NCBI RefSeq assembly: GCF_040513375.1 | Contig: NZ_JBEVTG010000001.1 | Span: 744,001-808,000 of the forward strand | Origin: Flagellimonas_B algarum | GTDB taxonomy: Bacteria; Bacteroidota; Bacteroidia; Flavobacteriales; Flavobacteriaceae | Length of the DNA: 64,000 nucleotides | Reading direction: 5' to 3' | Shown here: positions 10,301 through 17,944 of the stretch, piece after piece | Numbering within the stretch: the stretch's first letter is position 1 | How the letters are laid out: each line of letters starts with the position of its first letter | Program-made: the position numbers and the translations under genes | The notes under the pieces: generated by a model | What the model was told of the DNA's origin: nothing | The model's database searches: none | Seen by the model: only the letters and a program-made list of their open reading frames with translations

Positions 10301-10519
10301 CCAACGTTGCCCGGCATCGGTGGTTTTCCATAAGCCACCACCCGTGGTTCCCATATAATAGGTCATCGGATCCCCAATAACTCCAGAGGCACAGACGGAA
10401 CGCCCGCCCCTGAACGGGCCGATATTCCGGAATTTCAAGGGTTTGAAATAGCTTTCAGCAGTTTGCGCCAACCCTGAAAATGTAAAACAGAGGGTCGCTA
10501 TTGCAAGTAATTTTCTCAT
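7397..10519 (-). CDS. Sortilin/BNR-repeat exported protein (paralogue 1)
   Basis: A 1040-residue exported protein with a signal peptide ('MRKLLAIATLCFTFSGLAQ'). Its N-terminal two thirds contain many Asp-box (BNR) motifs such as 'STDAGKTW', 'STDGGKTW' and 'STDAGETW', the pattern of sortilin (VPS10)-like and glycosyl-hydrolase-like beta-propellers. The C-terminal third has a beta-sandwich-like region ('FVWDMRTP') and a helical tail. Asp-boxes are structural and do not prove an enzymatic activity. No lipobox or type IX sorting tail is present. It starts 6 bp downstream of its paralogue, so the two are co-transcribed. Ligand or substrate is unknown; family members are often called WD40/YVTN/BNR-like or sialidase-like proteins. 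Confidence 0.88.
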   Translation of the reverse strand: MRKLLAIATLCFTFSGLAQTAESYFKPLKFRNIGPFRGGRSVCASGVIGDPMTYYMGTTGGGLWKTTDAGQRWNNISDGFFEMGSVGAIAVSTYNSNVIYVGMGEHAPRGVMTSYGDGVYKSTDAGKTWKHMGLTQTHHISRIVIHPTNPDIVYVAAQGQLYGPNKERGIYKSTDGGKTWKNTLFVNELTGASELSMDSNYPEIMYAAMWEHQRKPNMVVSGGAGSGLYKSTDAGETWTEMTEGLPKEKGKMAISVSPANSSKVYALIESDSNQDKGGLFVSNNAGKSWRMVSGDNRLVQRAWYYIEVFADPQDEDIVYVLSAPALRSLDGGATWERLSGTHGDYHDLWINPKNSLNMVIANDGGAAVTFDFGKTWSSQVNMPTGQFYRINTDNLFPYNIYAGQQDYSSAMIASMSVGRGGITMSDFSPSAGGESAFLAFDPDDPRYVMGGSYLGTIDVLDMDSKASTQVMAAPIQYLGREARNMKYLYNWNAPTLRSQHEENTFYHGAQLLLRTRDMGVTWEEISPDLTRDIDAKQGNGGGPYTNEAVGAENYGTLAYVIESPHEAGVFYTGSDDGYVHITKDNGESWQNITPKNLGESLVNAIEVSPHDKATVYIATTKYKFNDHTPALYKSTDYGASWTRINSGIPQGAFTRVVREDPLRKDLLYAGTEKGLYLSWNGGKSWKSFQLNLPKTPITDLKIHQGDLIVATSGRAFWILDDLALLSSYDPSQKGMKLYEPKAAKNGAWYGPMSGDITNFNGMRTLYGVNPANGLVLYYELPKLNDSIVLTMDILDASGKVVRSFSSEKDKDYVPHNGGGPRRAPTLSKKEGLNRFVWDMRTPILPGIPGAYIESRFSGHVVPPGTYTVRLKAGQTAKSVSGEIVAMPTYRTTPEQYAEYHAFMSDMEQRLTEMHQMVNTLYKAQGQLKAVLKDVTDADVKAAGKELLERMDAWDKDMIQRKSKAYDDVENFPNKFTAEYLFLIDATNSTIPRVNQPSKDRKQELDAQWSGLKARANTLMKTEIPEFNKKLWDAGIGAIRM

Positions 10520-10525
10520 AATCGG

Positions 10526-13500
10526 TTATTCTTCTATGGATAGGTAATCCAATCCCAAACTATTGAAACTGTCATTAAAGGCCTTCATTTCCTCATCGAC
10601 CAAACGATCAAAGTTCGCCAATTGGGTATTGATCTTCTGGGTCATTTCGTTCTTGACCGCCACGTCTTGTTCCGTCGGCGGAAAATCATCGATACTGACC
10701 AAACTGTTCAAATGGGCCAATTTATTGGTCAAGCGGATCGGGAAATTCAAAGGGTCTTGATTGCTTCGGTTCTTGGTTTGGTACAAGGCTTTTTCAACTT
10801 CGCCAAAACCTTCCTTCATCTTCTTCGCTTTCTCGACCAAATCCTTGACCGCTTCATCGTCTTTATACTGTTTGGTAAAGGCATCCAGTTTCGCATTGAT
10901 CTTCCTGATTTTCTTGATCGATTGGTGTGCCTTATCGACGGTTTCATTGATGCTGGTGATAAAATCGTATTGTCTCTGCATATCGGCCACTGACACTTCA
11001 GCACGCGGGTCGGGTAAAATCTTGAAGTTCTCGGTAGCCATCGAGCCATTCACATTCAATGAAACCTGGTAATCACCCGGTACTGCTTTGGCGCCGTTGA
11101 GATTGGCCCACCATAGGATCATTCCCTTGAGGCGCTCAGCACCTTTACCGCGGGTATCCCAGTTGTGGGTATTGCCCCCTTGGTCGACCTTCAAGAGCTT
11201 TTTCTTATCCTTGGCCTTGGTACTGAAAGTCGCCAGGGTATCTCCTGAGCGACTCAAATAGGTCAGTTGTACCGTATCGTTTTTCTTATCATAGGCTTTG
11301 AGATAGAAATGGGTCAATACCCCCGAGGCATGGTTTTGACCCTCGGTCAAACTAGGCCGATCCTTGGATCGCGCACGCCCTTTGGTTCGATAGGAATCCT
11401 TTGGGGCGAACAGCTTCATCGCCGTACCCTTATCGGAAGCGGCCAATTGGTGTAAGACCGTTAGGTCATCAATGACCCAAACACTACGGCCTTGGGTGGC
11501 CACCACCAAATTGTTTTGCTTTAGGGCGAGATCCGTAATCGGAACGATCGGCAAGTTCAACTGGAATTTTTCCCAAAGGGCTCCATCGTTGAACGAAATG
11601 TACATCCCGGTTTCCGTTCCTGCATACAACAGGCCTTTTCGCTTCGGGTCTTCGCGCAAAACCCGGGTAAAATGCTCCCCTTCGATGCCGTTGGTAATCT
11701 TCGACCAAGTCTTTCCGTAATCGGTGGTCTTATAGAGATAAGGTTTGAAATCACCCAATTTATAGCGTGTTCCGGCAACATAACAGGTTCCTTCATCAAA
11801 GGCCGATGGTTCGATGCTGTTGATCATCATCCATTCCGGCATGCCTGTCGGGGTGACGTTCTCCCAAGTCTGCCCTCCGTTTTGGGTCACGTGTACGAGA
11901 CCATCGTCACTTCCTACCCAAAGCAATCCTTCTTTTAAGGGACTTTCTTGGGCCGCGAAAATCGTACAATAGTATTCGACCCCCGTATTGTCTTGGGTGA
12001 TCGGGCCACCACTACTGACCAATTTATCCGGGTCGTTACGGGTTAGATCATCACTCAACAACTCCCAACTTTGGCCTTCATTGGTACTGCGGTGTACATG
12101 GTTGCTAAAGGTGTATAGTTTTTTAGGATCATGCTTGCTGAAGATGATCGGGAAATTCCACTGAAAGCGGTACTTCATGCCTTCGGCACCATAGCCCATC
12201 GGATTGTCGGGCCAAACATTGATGCCACGCACCGTGCCCTTATCGTGGTTGACCCGGGTCAGGAATCCGCCGTAGCTTCCTCCATAAACAATGTCGTTAT
12301 TCGTTGGATCGATCGCGATATGCGCCGATTCACCCCCTGCAGTCGGTTCCCAATCGTCTTCCCCGATTCCGAACCCATCGGAGCGGTGATTGATACGAAC
12401 CGTACTATTGTCTTGTTGCGCCACATAGATGCGGTATGGAAAAGCGTTGTCGGTAGTCACCCGATAAAACTGGGCCGTAGGTTGGTTGTAATAGGTACTC
12501 CAGGTTTCCCCACCATCGTAACTGACTTGGGCCCCACCATCATCCCCGATGATCATCCGCTGGCTGTTCTCGGGGGCGATCCACAGGTCATGGTGGTCGC
12601 CATGGGGGGCATTGAAGGTGTTGAAACTTTTACCGCCATCGGTTGATTTATGATAGCGTACATTCAACACATACACGACATCCTCATCTTCGGTGTCGGC
12701 ATAAACTCGGGTGTAGTACCAAGCCCGTTGTCTCAATTTCCGCTCGCTATTGACCTGGGTCCATTTTTTGCCCCCATCGTCAGAGCGGTATAACCCGCCT
12801 TTTTCCTTGTTCTCGACAATGGCAAAAACGCGTTCAGAATTGACCGGTGATACCGAGACCCCGATAATCCCTAAGGTGTCTTTCGGAAAACCTTCGTTTT
12901 TTGAAATCTCAGACCAGGTTTCCCCACTATCGGTACTCTTCCAAAGCGCGGACCCATCACCTCCACTACTCAAAGAATACGGGGTACGCTGGGCACGCCA
13001 TGTTGAAGCGTACAAAATACGGGGGTTGTTCGGATCGAAGGTCAGGTCGACGGCCCCCGATTGATCGTTGACGAACAAGACCTGTTTCCAGCTCTTACCT
13101 CCATCGGTACTTTTATAAACCCCACGTTCCTTGGTGGGCTTGTAGATATTGCCCAAAACCGCGGCATACACCGTATTGTAATCGGTAGGGTGCACCCGAA
13201 TTCGGGGCACGTGGCGGCTTTTTGCCAATCCGGCTTGGTTCCAGGTCTTCCCGCCATCTTCGGTTTTCCAAATCCCATACCCGCTAGAGACATTACCGCG
13301 AAGTGTTTTTTCCCCGCCCCCGACATAAATGACGTTGGGGTCGCTTTTGGCTACCTCAACGGCACCGATACTACCCCCGAAATAGCCATCCGAAATGTTC
13401 TTCCAGGTCCGCCCCCCATCCAAGGTCTTCCAAACCCCTCCTCCGGTGGCCCCGAAATAGAAAAGGTTGGGCTGCCCGGGTACCCCGGTAACCGCCGCAG

Positions 13501-13666
13501 AGCGACCACCGCGAAAAGGGCCGACCAAACGGTATTCCAAACTCGAATACAGTTCAGAGGGAACGGTCGGACTTGCTTGTGTTTTTCTTCGTTGTGCGTT
13601 TCCGGAAATCGCAAAAAAGGAAGTGGCCAGTAGCAGCATACCGACCCTAGCGAATAGCATTTTCAT
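10526..13666 (-). CDS. Sortilin/BNR-repeat exported protein (paralogue 2)
   Basis: A 1046-residue paralogue of the next gene, with the same layout from end to end. The signal peptide is 'MKMLFARVGMLLLATSFFA'. Asp-box repeats include 'STDGGKSW', 'STDSGETW' and 'SDDGGKKW', and the landmark 'RLVGPFRGGRSAAVTGVPG' corresponds to 'RNIGPFRGGRSVCASGV' in the partner. A long helical segment sits near residues 930-1046. The shared 'GPFRGGR' start and conserved spacing indicate an old tandem duplication rather than a recent one, since sequence identity is only moderate. It is the first gene of the minus-strand run and diverges from the DUF1080 gene across about 100 bp. Confidence 0.88.
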   Translation of the reverse strand: MKMLFARVGMLLLATSFFAISGNAQRRKTQASPTVPSELYSSLEYRLVGPFRGGRSAAVTGVPGQPNLFYFGATGGGVWKTLDGGRTWKNISDGYFGGSIGAVEVAKSDPNVIYVGGGEKTLRGNVSSGYGIWKTEDGGKTWNQAGLAKSRHVPRIRVHPTDYNTVYAAVLGNIYKPTKERGVYKSTDGGKSWKQVLFVNDQSGAVDLTFDPNNPRILYASTWRAQRTPYSLSSGGDGSALWKSTDSGETWSEISKNEGFPKDTLGIIGVSVSPVNSERVFAIVENKEKGGLYRSDDGGKKWTQVNSERKLRQRAWYYTRVYADTEDEDVVYVLNVRYHKSTDGGKSFNTFNAPHGDHHDLWIAPENSQRMIIGDDGGAQVSYDGGETWSTYYNQPTAQFYRVTTDNAFPYRIYVAQQDNSTVRINHRSDGFGIGEDDWEPTAGGESAHIAIDPTNNDIVYGGSYGGFLTRVNHDKGTVRGINVWPDNPMGYGAEGMKYRFQWNFPIIFSKHDPKKLYTFSNHVHRSTNEGQSWELLSDDLTRNDPDKLVSSGGPITQDNTGVEYYCTIFAAQESPLKEGLLWVGSDDGLVHVTQNGGQTWENVTPTGMPEWMMINSIEPSAFDEGTCYVAGTRYKLGDFKPYLYKTTDYGKTWSKITNGIEGEHFTRVLREDPKRKGLLYAGTETGMYISFNDGALWEKFQLNLPIVPITDLALKQNNLVVATQGRSVWVIDDLTVLHQLAASDKGTAMKLFAPKDSYRTKGRARSKDRPSLTEGQNHASGVLTHFYLKAYDKKNDTVQLTYLSRSGDTLATFSTKAKDKKKLLKVDQGGNTHNWDTRGKGAERLKGMILWWANLNGAKAVPGDYQVSLNVNGSMATENFKILPDPRAEVSVADMQRQYDFITSINETVDKAHQSIKKIRKINAKLDAFTKQYKDDEAVKDLVEKAKKMKEGFGEVEKALYQTKNRSNQDPLNFPIRLTNKLAHLNSLVSIDDFPPTEQDVAVKNEMTQKINTQLANFDRLVDEEMKAFNDSFNSLGLDYLSIEE

Positions 13667-13771
13667 CTTTAGGTGTTCTTTGAATTAGTCGTTCTCTAAA
13701 AGTAGTGAAAATGCAAGACATTGGATCCCTTATTATTTTGTACTTTAAACACTGCAAAATCCTTAAACTGT

Positions 13772-14548
13772 ATGAAAAACACGATCGTCAGTTTGCTTGT
13801 TTTGGGCCTTATCATTGGCTGTAAAGAATCCCCTAAGCCCAAGGCGGAAGAAGCAGCTGTAACGGACCCCGAATGGATCAGTTTGTTCGATGGCAGCTCA
13901 TTGGATGGTTGGCGGGGCTACGGCATGGATAGCTTACCCCCAGGTTGGACCATCAAAGACAGCACCTTGACCTTCGATACCGAACTAGGTCTTGAGCAGG
14001 ACTATTCCGGAGGAAAGGATATCCTCTACGGTGCTGAGGAATTCGACAATTTCGAACTGTATTTGGAATGGAAGTTGCCAAAAGGTGGCAACAGCGGCAT
14101 TTTTTATCATGTCAAGGAAGGCTATGAAGGACCGCCTGTAGTGTCACCCGAATACCAACTCATCGATGACGCCAACTATGCCGATATCCATGATTTGACC
14201 GCCTACAACAGCCAGTTTGGTGCCGAGCATCCGGAGCAACTCCAAGATTGGCAAAAAACCGGGGCCGATTATGCCATGCACGTGGCCGATGAATCACGAA
14301 AGATGTTGCACCCTGTCGGGGAATGGAATTCCACTAAAATCGTCTTTACACCCACTAAAGTCGAACATTGGCTCAATGGGAAAAAGCTCTTGGAATTCGA
14401 ACCGTGGACCGATGCTTGGTATGCCAAAAAGAATTCCGGGAAATGGGACAACGCCCCCGATTACGGAAAACACAAAACAGGCTTTATCGCCCTTCAAGAC
14501 CATGCGAGCCCGATTTGGTTCCGCACTATCAAAATCAAGAAATTATAA
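13772..14548 (+). CDS. DUF1080 (3-keto-disaccharide hydrolase family) lipoprotein
   Basis: A 258-residue lipoprotein (lipobox ending at Cys17 in 'GLIIGC') carrying a DUF1080 domain, a concanavalin-like jelly roll now linked to hydrolysis or elimination of 3-keto-glycosides. Signature parts are 'WISLFDGSSLDGWRGYG', 'ELYLEWKLPKGGNSGIFYH', 'EYQLIDD' and the C-terminal 'GFIALQDHASPIWFRTIKI'. I start at the ATG at 13772, which gives the signal peptide directly; upstream in-frame ATG 13721 adds unrelated residues. It lies 9 bp before an exported Gfo/Idh/MocA oxidoreductase, and that pairing supports a 3-keto sugar role. The glycoside substrate cannot be predicted. Confidence 0.88.
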   Translation: MKNTIVSLLVLGLIIGCKESPKPKAEEAAVTDPEWISLFDGSSLDGWRGYGMDSLPPGWTIKDSTLTFDTELGLEQDYSGGKDILYGAEEFDNFELYLEWKLPKGGNSGIFYHVKEGYEGPPVVSPEYQLIDDANYADIHDLTAYNSQFGAEHPEQLQDWQKTGADYAMHVADESRKMLHPVGEWNSTKIVFTPTKVEHWLNGKKLLEFEPWTDAWYAKKNSGKWDNAPDYGKHKTGFIALQDHASPIWFRTIKIKKL

Positions 14549-14557
14549 CTGACTGTA

Positions 14558-15967
14558 ATGAACAAAAGAGACTTTCTTAAAAAAAGCGGCATCGGCGTTC
14601 TCGGCGCCATGGCCGCACCTTCCTTATTACATGCCACGACCAAAAGCACCAATGGCCGTTTGCGTACCGCCCATATTGGGGTCGGCAACATGGGGGCCGA
14701 AGACCTTCGTGATATTTCATCGCACCCAATGGTCGATGTGGTCGCCCTCTGCGATGTCGATGCACTCAATTTATCGGCTGCACGAAAAAAACACCCAACC
14801 GCAAGGGTCTTTTTCGATTACAGGGTCATGTTGAATGAAATGAAAGATGATATCGATGCGGTCATCGTTTCAACCCCCGATCATACCCATGCCCCGGCCT
14901 CTTTGATGGCCATGGAGCTCGATAAGCATGTGTATTGTCAAAAGCCCTTGACCCATTATGTTTCCGAATCACGGGCCATGAAAAAAATGGCTGCCGAGAA
15001 AGGGCTGACCACACAAATGGGCATCCAAGTACATTCGTTCTATGATTATAAATTGGCCACCATGTTGATTCAAGACGGCATCATCGGAAAGGTGCATACC
15101 GTACATGCTTGGAGCCCGAAATCGTGGGGTTATAATGGGGCCGTCCCTGAAGGCGAAGACCCGGTTCCCGCACAGTTGGACTGGAACCTTTGGTTGGGCA
15201 CCTCGGCTCAAAGACCTTTTAAGGAAGGTTATTACCATCCGGGCAATTGGCGTAAGTTGATGGATTATGGCTGCGGCACTTTAGGTGATATGGGGGTACA
15301 TATTTTCGACACCCCATATAATGCGTTGAACCTCGACGTTCCGATGACCATCAAAAACGAATGTCGCGAGCCCAACGGATTCGGATATCCTGAAAACAAT
15401 ACGGTCACTTACGAGTTTCCAGGAACCGACTTTACCGGTAAGACCCTGAAATGGATCTGGTATGATGGCCCAGGGATGCCCCCTGCCCATGAAGATCTCG
15501 TACTGCCTGGAGCCAAGCCGATGGCAACCAAGAAAGCGACCTCCAAAACCGATATTTCGTTGGATGCCAAAGTAGCCGGTGAGGGGCAATTGCCCGAACA
15601 AGGAGCCATGTTCGTCGGTACCAAAGGACGTTTACTACTCCCCCATTTCATGCAGTTGCCCAAAAAAATAGTTCGCGGCAAGTACGTCGATATCTCCAAA
15701 GAAATCGCAAAGCAACAATTGGGGGAGCCCATTCGCAACTATGCCAGCGAAGGCCCCAAGCATTACCATCAATTCGTAGATGCCTGTTTAGGGAAGGACA
15801 AGTGTACGGCGCCTTTTGAGTACGCAGCGCGTTTGACCGAAACCATTTTGTTGGGCGTCATTGCCGGAAGGTTCCCGAACCAAACGTTGCATTGGGATGC
15901 ACAAACGGCTCGGTTCGCTGAAGAGGAAGCGAATGCGTTTTTAAGTGGTACCTATAGAAATTTCTAA
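14558..15967 (+). CDS. Exported Gfo/Idh/MocA family oxidoreductase
   Basis: A 469-residue NAD(P)-dependent oxidoreductase. The N-terminus 'MNKRDFLKKSGIGVLGAMAA' looks like a Tat-type signal with KR in place of RR, so export in folded form with bound cofactor is likely. The Rossmann fold begins 'LRTAHIGVGNMGAEDL', and the family motif appears as 'HVYCQKPLTHY' (Lys of the EKP-type motif). The C-terminal beta-sheet domain includes 'DYGCGTLGDMGVHIFD'. Members act as sugar or inositol dehydrogenases. It follows DUF1080 by 9 bp and precedes a RidA-like lipoprotein by 3 bp. I infer a role in oxidising a sugar to its 3-keto form or handling that intermediate. Confidence 0.9.
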   Translation: MNKRDFLKKSGIGVLGAMAAPSLLHATTKSTNGRLRTAHIGVGNMGAEDLRDISSHPMVDVVALCDVDALNLSAARKKHPTARVFFDYRVMLNEMKDDIDAVIVSTPDHTHAPASLMAMELDKHVYCQKPLTHYVSESRAMKKMAAEKGLTTQMGIQVHSFYDYKLATMLIQDGIIGKVHTVHAWSPKSWGYNGAVPEGEDPVPAQLDWNLWLGTSAQRPFKEGYYHPGNWRKLMDYGCGTLGDMGVHIFDTPYNALNLDVPMTIKNECREPNGFGYPENNTVTYEFPGTDFTGKTLKWIWYDGPGMPPAHEDLVLPGAKPMATKKATSKTDISLDAKVAGEGQLPEQGAMFVGTKGRLLLPHFMQLPKKIVRGKYVDISKEIAKQQLGEPIRNYASEGPKHYHQFVDACLGKDKCTAPFEYAARLTETILLGVIAGRFPNQTLHWDAQTARFAEEEANAFLSGTYRNF

Positions 15968-15970
15968 ACC

Positions 15971-16429
15971 ATGAGGTATCTCGTTTTTTTAATCTGTATC
16001 GGCATGTATTCCTGCCAAATCAAAACGGCCGACCTGGAACCCCGAACGGCAACCGTGAACAAAACTTATATCGATCCTGGTCCGGGCTACTCACAGGCTG
16101 TGGTGGTCGAGGCCAACGGGATAAAGACCATCCATATTTCCGGACAAGTAGGTACGGGGGGCAATTTTGAGACGCAGTTCAAAAACGCTTTGGACGGACT
16201 TTTCAAAACCCTGGAAAACTCCGGCGCTACTTTTGACGATGTAGTCAAATACAATACTTATATCGTCGATTACCAACCGGCTTATTTGGATACCTTTCGA
16301 ACGGTGCGAAAAGCGCTATTGGGCGATTCCGATATGCCGGCCAGCACCTTGGTAGGAGTTCAAGCACTAGGACTGCCTGAGTGGAAGGTCGAGATCGAAG
16401 CGATCGCGGTACTGCCCGTGGAAGAATAA
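15971..16429 (+). CDS. RidA/YjgF-family lipoprotein
   Basis: A 152-residue RidA-fold protein with a lipoprotein signal (Cys15 after 'ICIGMYS'). The domain runs from about residue 30: 'GPGYSQAVVVEANGIKTIHI', then 'SGQVGTGGNFETQF', and ends with 'LGLPEWKVEIEAIAVLP'. Cytoplasmic RidA enzymes deaminate reactive 2-aminoacrylate enamines using an arginine that sits in a conserved 'R-[VI]' context. Here that last strand reads 'LPEWKVEIEAIAV', without the canonical Arg, so deaminase activity is doubtful. The gene is 3 bp after the oxidoreductase gene, the last of a three-gene exported set. The repeat array starts just downstream. Family firm, function unknown. Confidence 0.85.
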   Translation: MRYLVFLICIGMYSCQIKTADLEPRTATVNKTYIDPGPGYSQAVVVEANGIKTIHISGQVGTGGNFETQFKNALDGLFKTLENSGATFDDVVKYNTYIVDYQPAYLDTFRTVRKALLGDSDMPASTLVGVQALGLPEWKVEIEAIAVLPVEE

Positions 16430-16456
16430 ACACTTCAATCAACTCGTTTGATGCTT

Positions 16457-16714
16457 CCAAAGATTTTCCAGAAATAAGGGAAGTGCGAGCGGAAGTGCGT
16501 TCCGCAGGGAGGAACAAAGCATGGAGCGCCGGCAGGGACCTGGTTTCGGTGCCACCGAAAAATTCCCGGAAAATCGCCCAAGCCTTTTTGGTCCTTTTTT
16601 CGGTGCTGGAAAAAAGGGCAAAAGAAACAACTTTTCATTTCTTTTGTTCACGCAACCCTTCGACCTCACTCAGGACATGCATCACGAAACATGGAAAAGG
16701 GGAATACATTGTCC
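16457..16714. repeat. Tandem repeat unit A (258 bp)
   Basis: First full copy of a roughly 258-bp unit. It begins CCAAAGATTTTCCAG and contains a hairpin GCGGAA-GTGCG-TTCCGC, a second hairpin TTTCGGT-GCC-ACCGAAA, and near its end a 22-bp element starting CCCTTCGACC (16656-16677). I counted about seven differences from unit B, so the copies are roughly 97% identical. Several frames are open on both strands, which I read as a property of the repeat and not as coding. It starts about 27 bp after the RidA-like stop. Confidence 0.9.
16656..16677. repeat. Short dispersed element (type CCCTTCGACCTCACTCAGGA), copy 1
   Basis: This 22-bp stretch reads, on the minus strand, TGTCCTGAGTGAGGTCGAAG and onward. 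In one frame that gives the peptide 'VLSEVEG', which recurs as a spurious peptide in many bacterial genome annotations because the element is a widespread intergenic repeat. That wider distribution is from memory, not computed. It is embedded in tandem unit A. Confidence 0.6.
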
Positions 16715-16973
16715 CCAAAGACTTTCCAGAAATAAGGGAAGTGCGAGCGGAAGTGCGTTCCGCAGGGAGGAACAATGCATGGAGCGTTGGCAGGGACCTG
16801 GTTTCGGTGCCACCGAAAATTTCCCGGAAAATCGCCCAAGCCTTTTTTGGTCCTTTTTTCGGTGCTGGAAAAAAGGGCAAAAGAAACAACTTTTCATTTC
16901 TTTTGTTCACGCAACCCTTCGACCTCACTCAGGACATGCATCACGAAACATGGAAAAGGGGAATACTTTGTCC
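16715..16973. repeat. Tandem repeat unit B (259 bp)
   Basis: Second full copy, starting CCAAAGACTTTCCAG. Differences from unit A that I can see are T to C near the start, AAAGC to AATGC before ATGGAGC, GCGCCGG to GCGTTGG, one changed base and one inserted T in the poly-T region, and ACATTG to ACTTTG at the end. The inserted base shifts the reading frame relative to unit A, which argues against selection for a protein. The same two short hairpins are retained. Confidence 0.9.
16915..16936. repeat. Short dispersed element (type CCCTTCGACCTCACTCAGGA), copy 2
   Basis: Identical to the 22-bp element at 16656-16677 and at the same position within unit B. It was evidently duplicated together with the larger unit. 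A degenerate trace (CCGACCTCACTCCCT) occurs after unit C near 17236. Confidence 0.6.
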
Positions 16974-17215
16974 CCAAAGATTTTCCAGAAATAAAGGGCC
17001 TGCGAGCGGAAGTGCGTTCCGCAGGGAGGAACAAAGCATGGAGCGCCGGCAGGGACCTGGTTTCGGTGCCACCGAAAAATTCCCGGAAAATCCCCCCAAC
17101 CATTTTTGGTCCTTTTTTGGGCGTTGAAAAAAAGGACAAAAGAACCAGTATCCTTTCATTTCTTTTGTTCGCGCAAAAGAAACGAAACAAAGAAAAGCGC
17201 GCCTTCTCCAAATGA
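16974..17215. repeat. Tandem repeat unit C (diverged 3' half)
   Basis: Third copy. The first 170 bp or so match units A and B closely, with GGAAGTG changed to GGCCTG after AAATAA. Beyond the poly-T region the sequence departs: AAAAGAACCAGTATCC replaces AAAAGAAACAAC, and the 22-bp dispersed element is absent. The tail has A-rich text (GAAACGAAACAAAG). The following 17216-17350 is spacer with no gene and only a degraded trace of the short element. Confidence 0.85.
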
Positions 17216-17350
17216 ATTTTTTGGCTCCACCAAAAACCGACCTCACTCCCTAAATTTTTTCCAAGGCTTCAAAAATTCTTTACGGAAGCTCGGTCATATT
17301 CCGTGGAGAAGGAAACTCCTCAACACTACAATCAACCAGGTTGATTTCGC

Positions 17351-17513
17351 AAAAGGTTTTCCAGAAATAAGGGAACTGCGAGAGGAAGTGCGTTCCGCAG
17401 GGCGGAACAATGCATGGAGCGTCGGCAGGGACCTGGTTTCGGTGCCACCGAAAATTTCCCGGAAAATCGCCCAAGCCTTTTTTGGGCGTTGCACAAAAGG
17501 ACAAGAAAACGAA
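17351..17513. repeat. Tandem repeat unit D (truncated, 163 bp)
   Basis: Fourth copy, starting AAAAGGTTTTCCAG, separated from unit C by about 135 bp of spacer. Only the first 150 bp or so are kept, including both hairpins. It reads GGGCGGAAC where the others have GGGAGGAAC, and AGAGGAAG where the others have AGCGGAAG. It ends directly at the stop codon of the DUF2237 gene on the minus strand. Confidence 0.85.
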
Positions 17514-17879
17514 TTAGATCGAAACGAATTTATACTCCAACAACTGTTCAAACCCCACAAAATCCAAAGCCTTTTGGTGTGTAGACTCCAAAATCACCTG
17601 CGGTGCCACACCCGCATCATAGGCCTGTTTCCAACGCGAGACGCAAAGACACCACCGATCCCCAGGCCGCAATCCGGGAAACTGATAGAAGGGTACCGGA
17701 CTGATCAAATCGTTGCCCTTGGATTTTGAGAATCGCAAAAACTCCTCGGTCATGATCGCACATACCACATGGGTGCCTACGTCATCCGCGCCCGTTTTAC
17801 AAAATCCATCCCGATAGAAGCCGGTCTTTGGTTCAAAACAACAAGATTGCAATTCGGTTCCCAAAACATTTTTCTCCAA
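17514..17879 (-). CDS. DUF2237 family protein
   Basis: A 121-residue soluble protein of the DUF2237 family, a conserved bacterial family of unknown function. Characteristic parts are 'NVLGTELQSCCFEPKTGFYR', 'DVGTHVVCAIMTEEFL' and 'RPGDRWCLCVSRWKQA'. The conserved cysteines C13-C14 and the later CLC may be functional. The start at 17879 gives a typical family length. It diverges from the DUF427 gene over 65 bp and its 3' end touches repeat unit D. No operon partner downstream. Confidence 0.85.
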   Translation of the reverse strand: MEKNVLGTELQSCCFEPKTGFYRDGFCKTGADDVGTHVVCAIMTEEFLRFSKSKGNDLISPVPFYQFPGLRPGDRWCLCVSRWKQAYDAGVAPQVILESTHQKALDFVGFEQLLEYKFVSI

Positions 17880-17944
17880 AACGAACTTTTTTACAAATGT
17901 ATGGGGAATGCGATGTACCTTACCGTTCGATCAAGCAAAATAGC

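Noticed and set aside
16656..16936. Minus-strand small proteins containing 'VLSEVEG'
   Set aside because: This peptide comes from translating a dispersed repeat and is a known false-gene pattern.
16381..17215. Long overlapping open frames on both strands through the repeat array
   Set aside because: They are copied with each repeat, are open on several frames at once, and shift frame between units. No signal, motif or homologous domain is seen.
16457..17513. CRISPR array
   Set aside because: Units are about 258 bp with no short identical repeats and unique spacers, and there are no cas genes.
17106..17729. 207-codon plus-strand frame over the repeat end and the DUF2237 gene
   Set aside because: It starts in repeat sequence and runs antisense through a confident DUF2237 gene.
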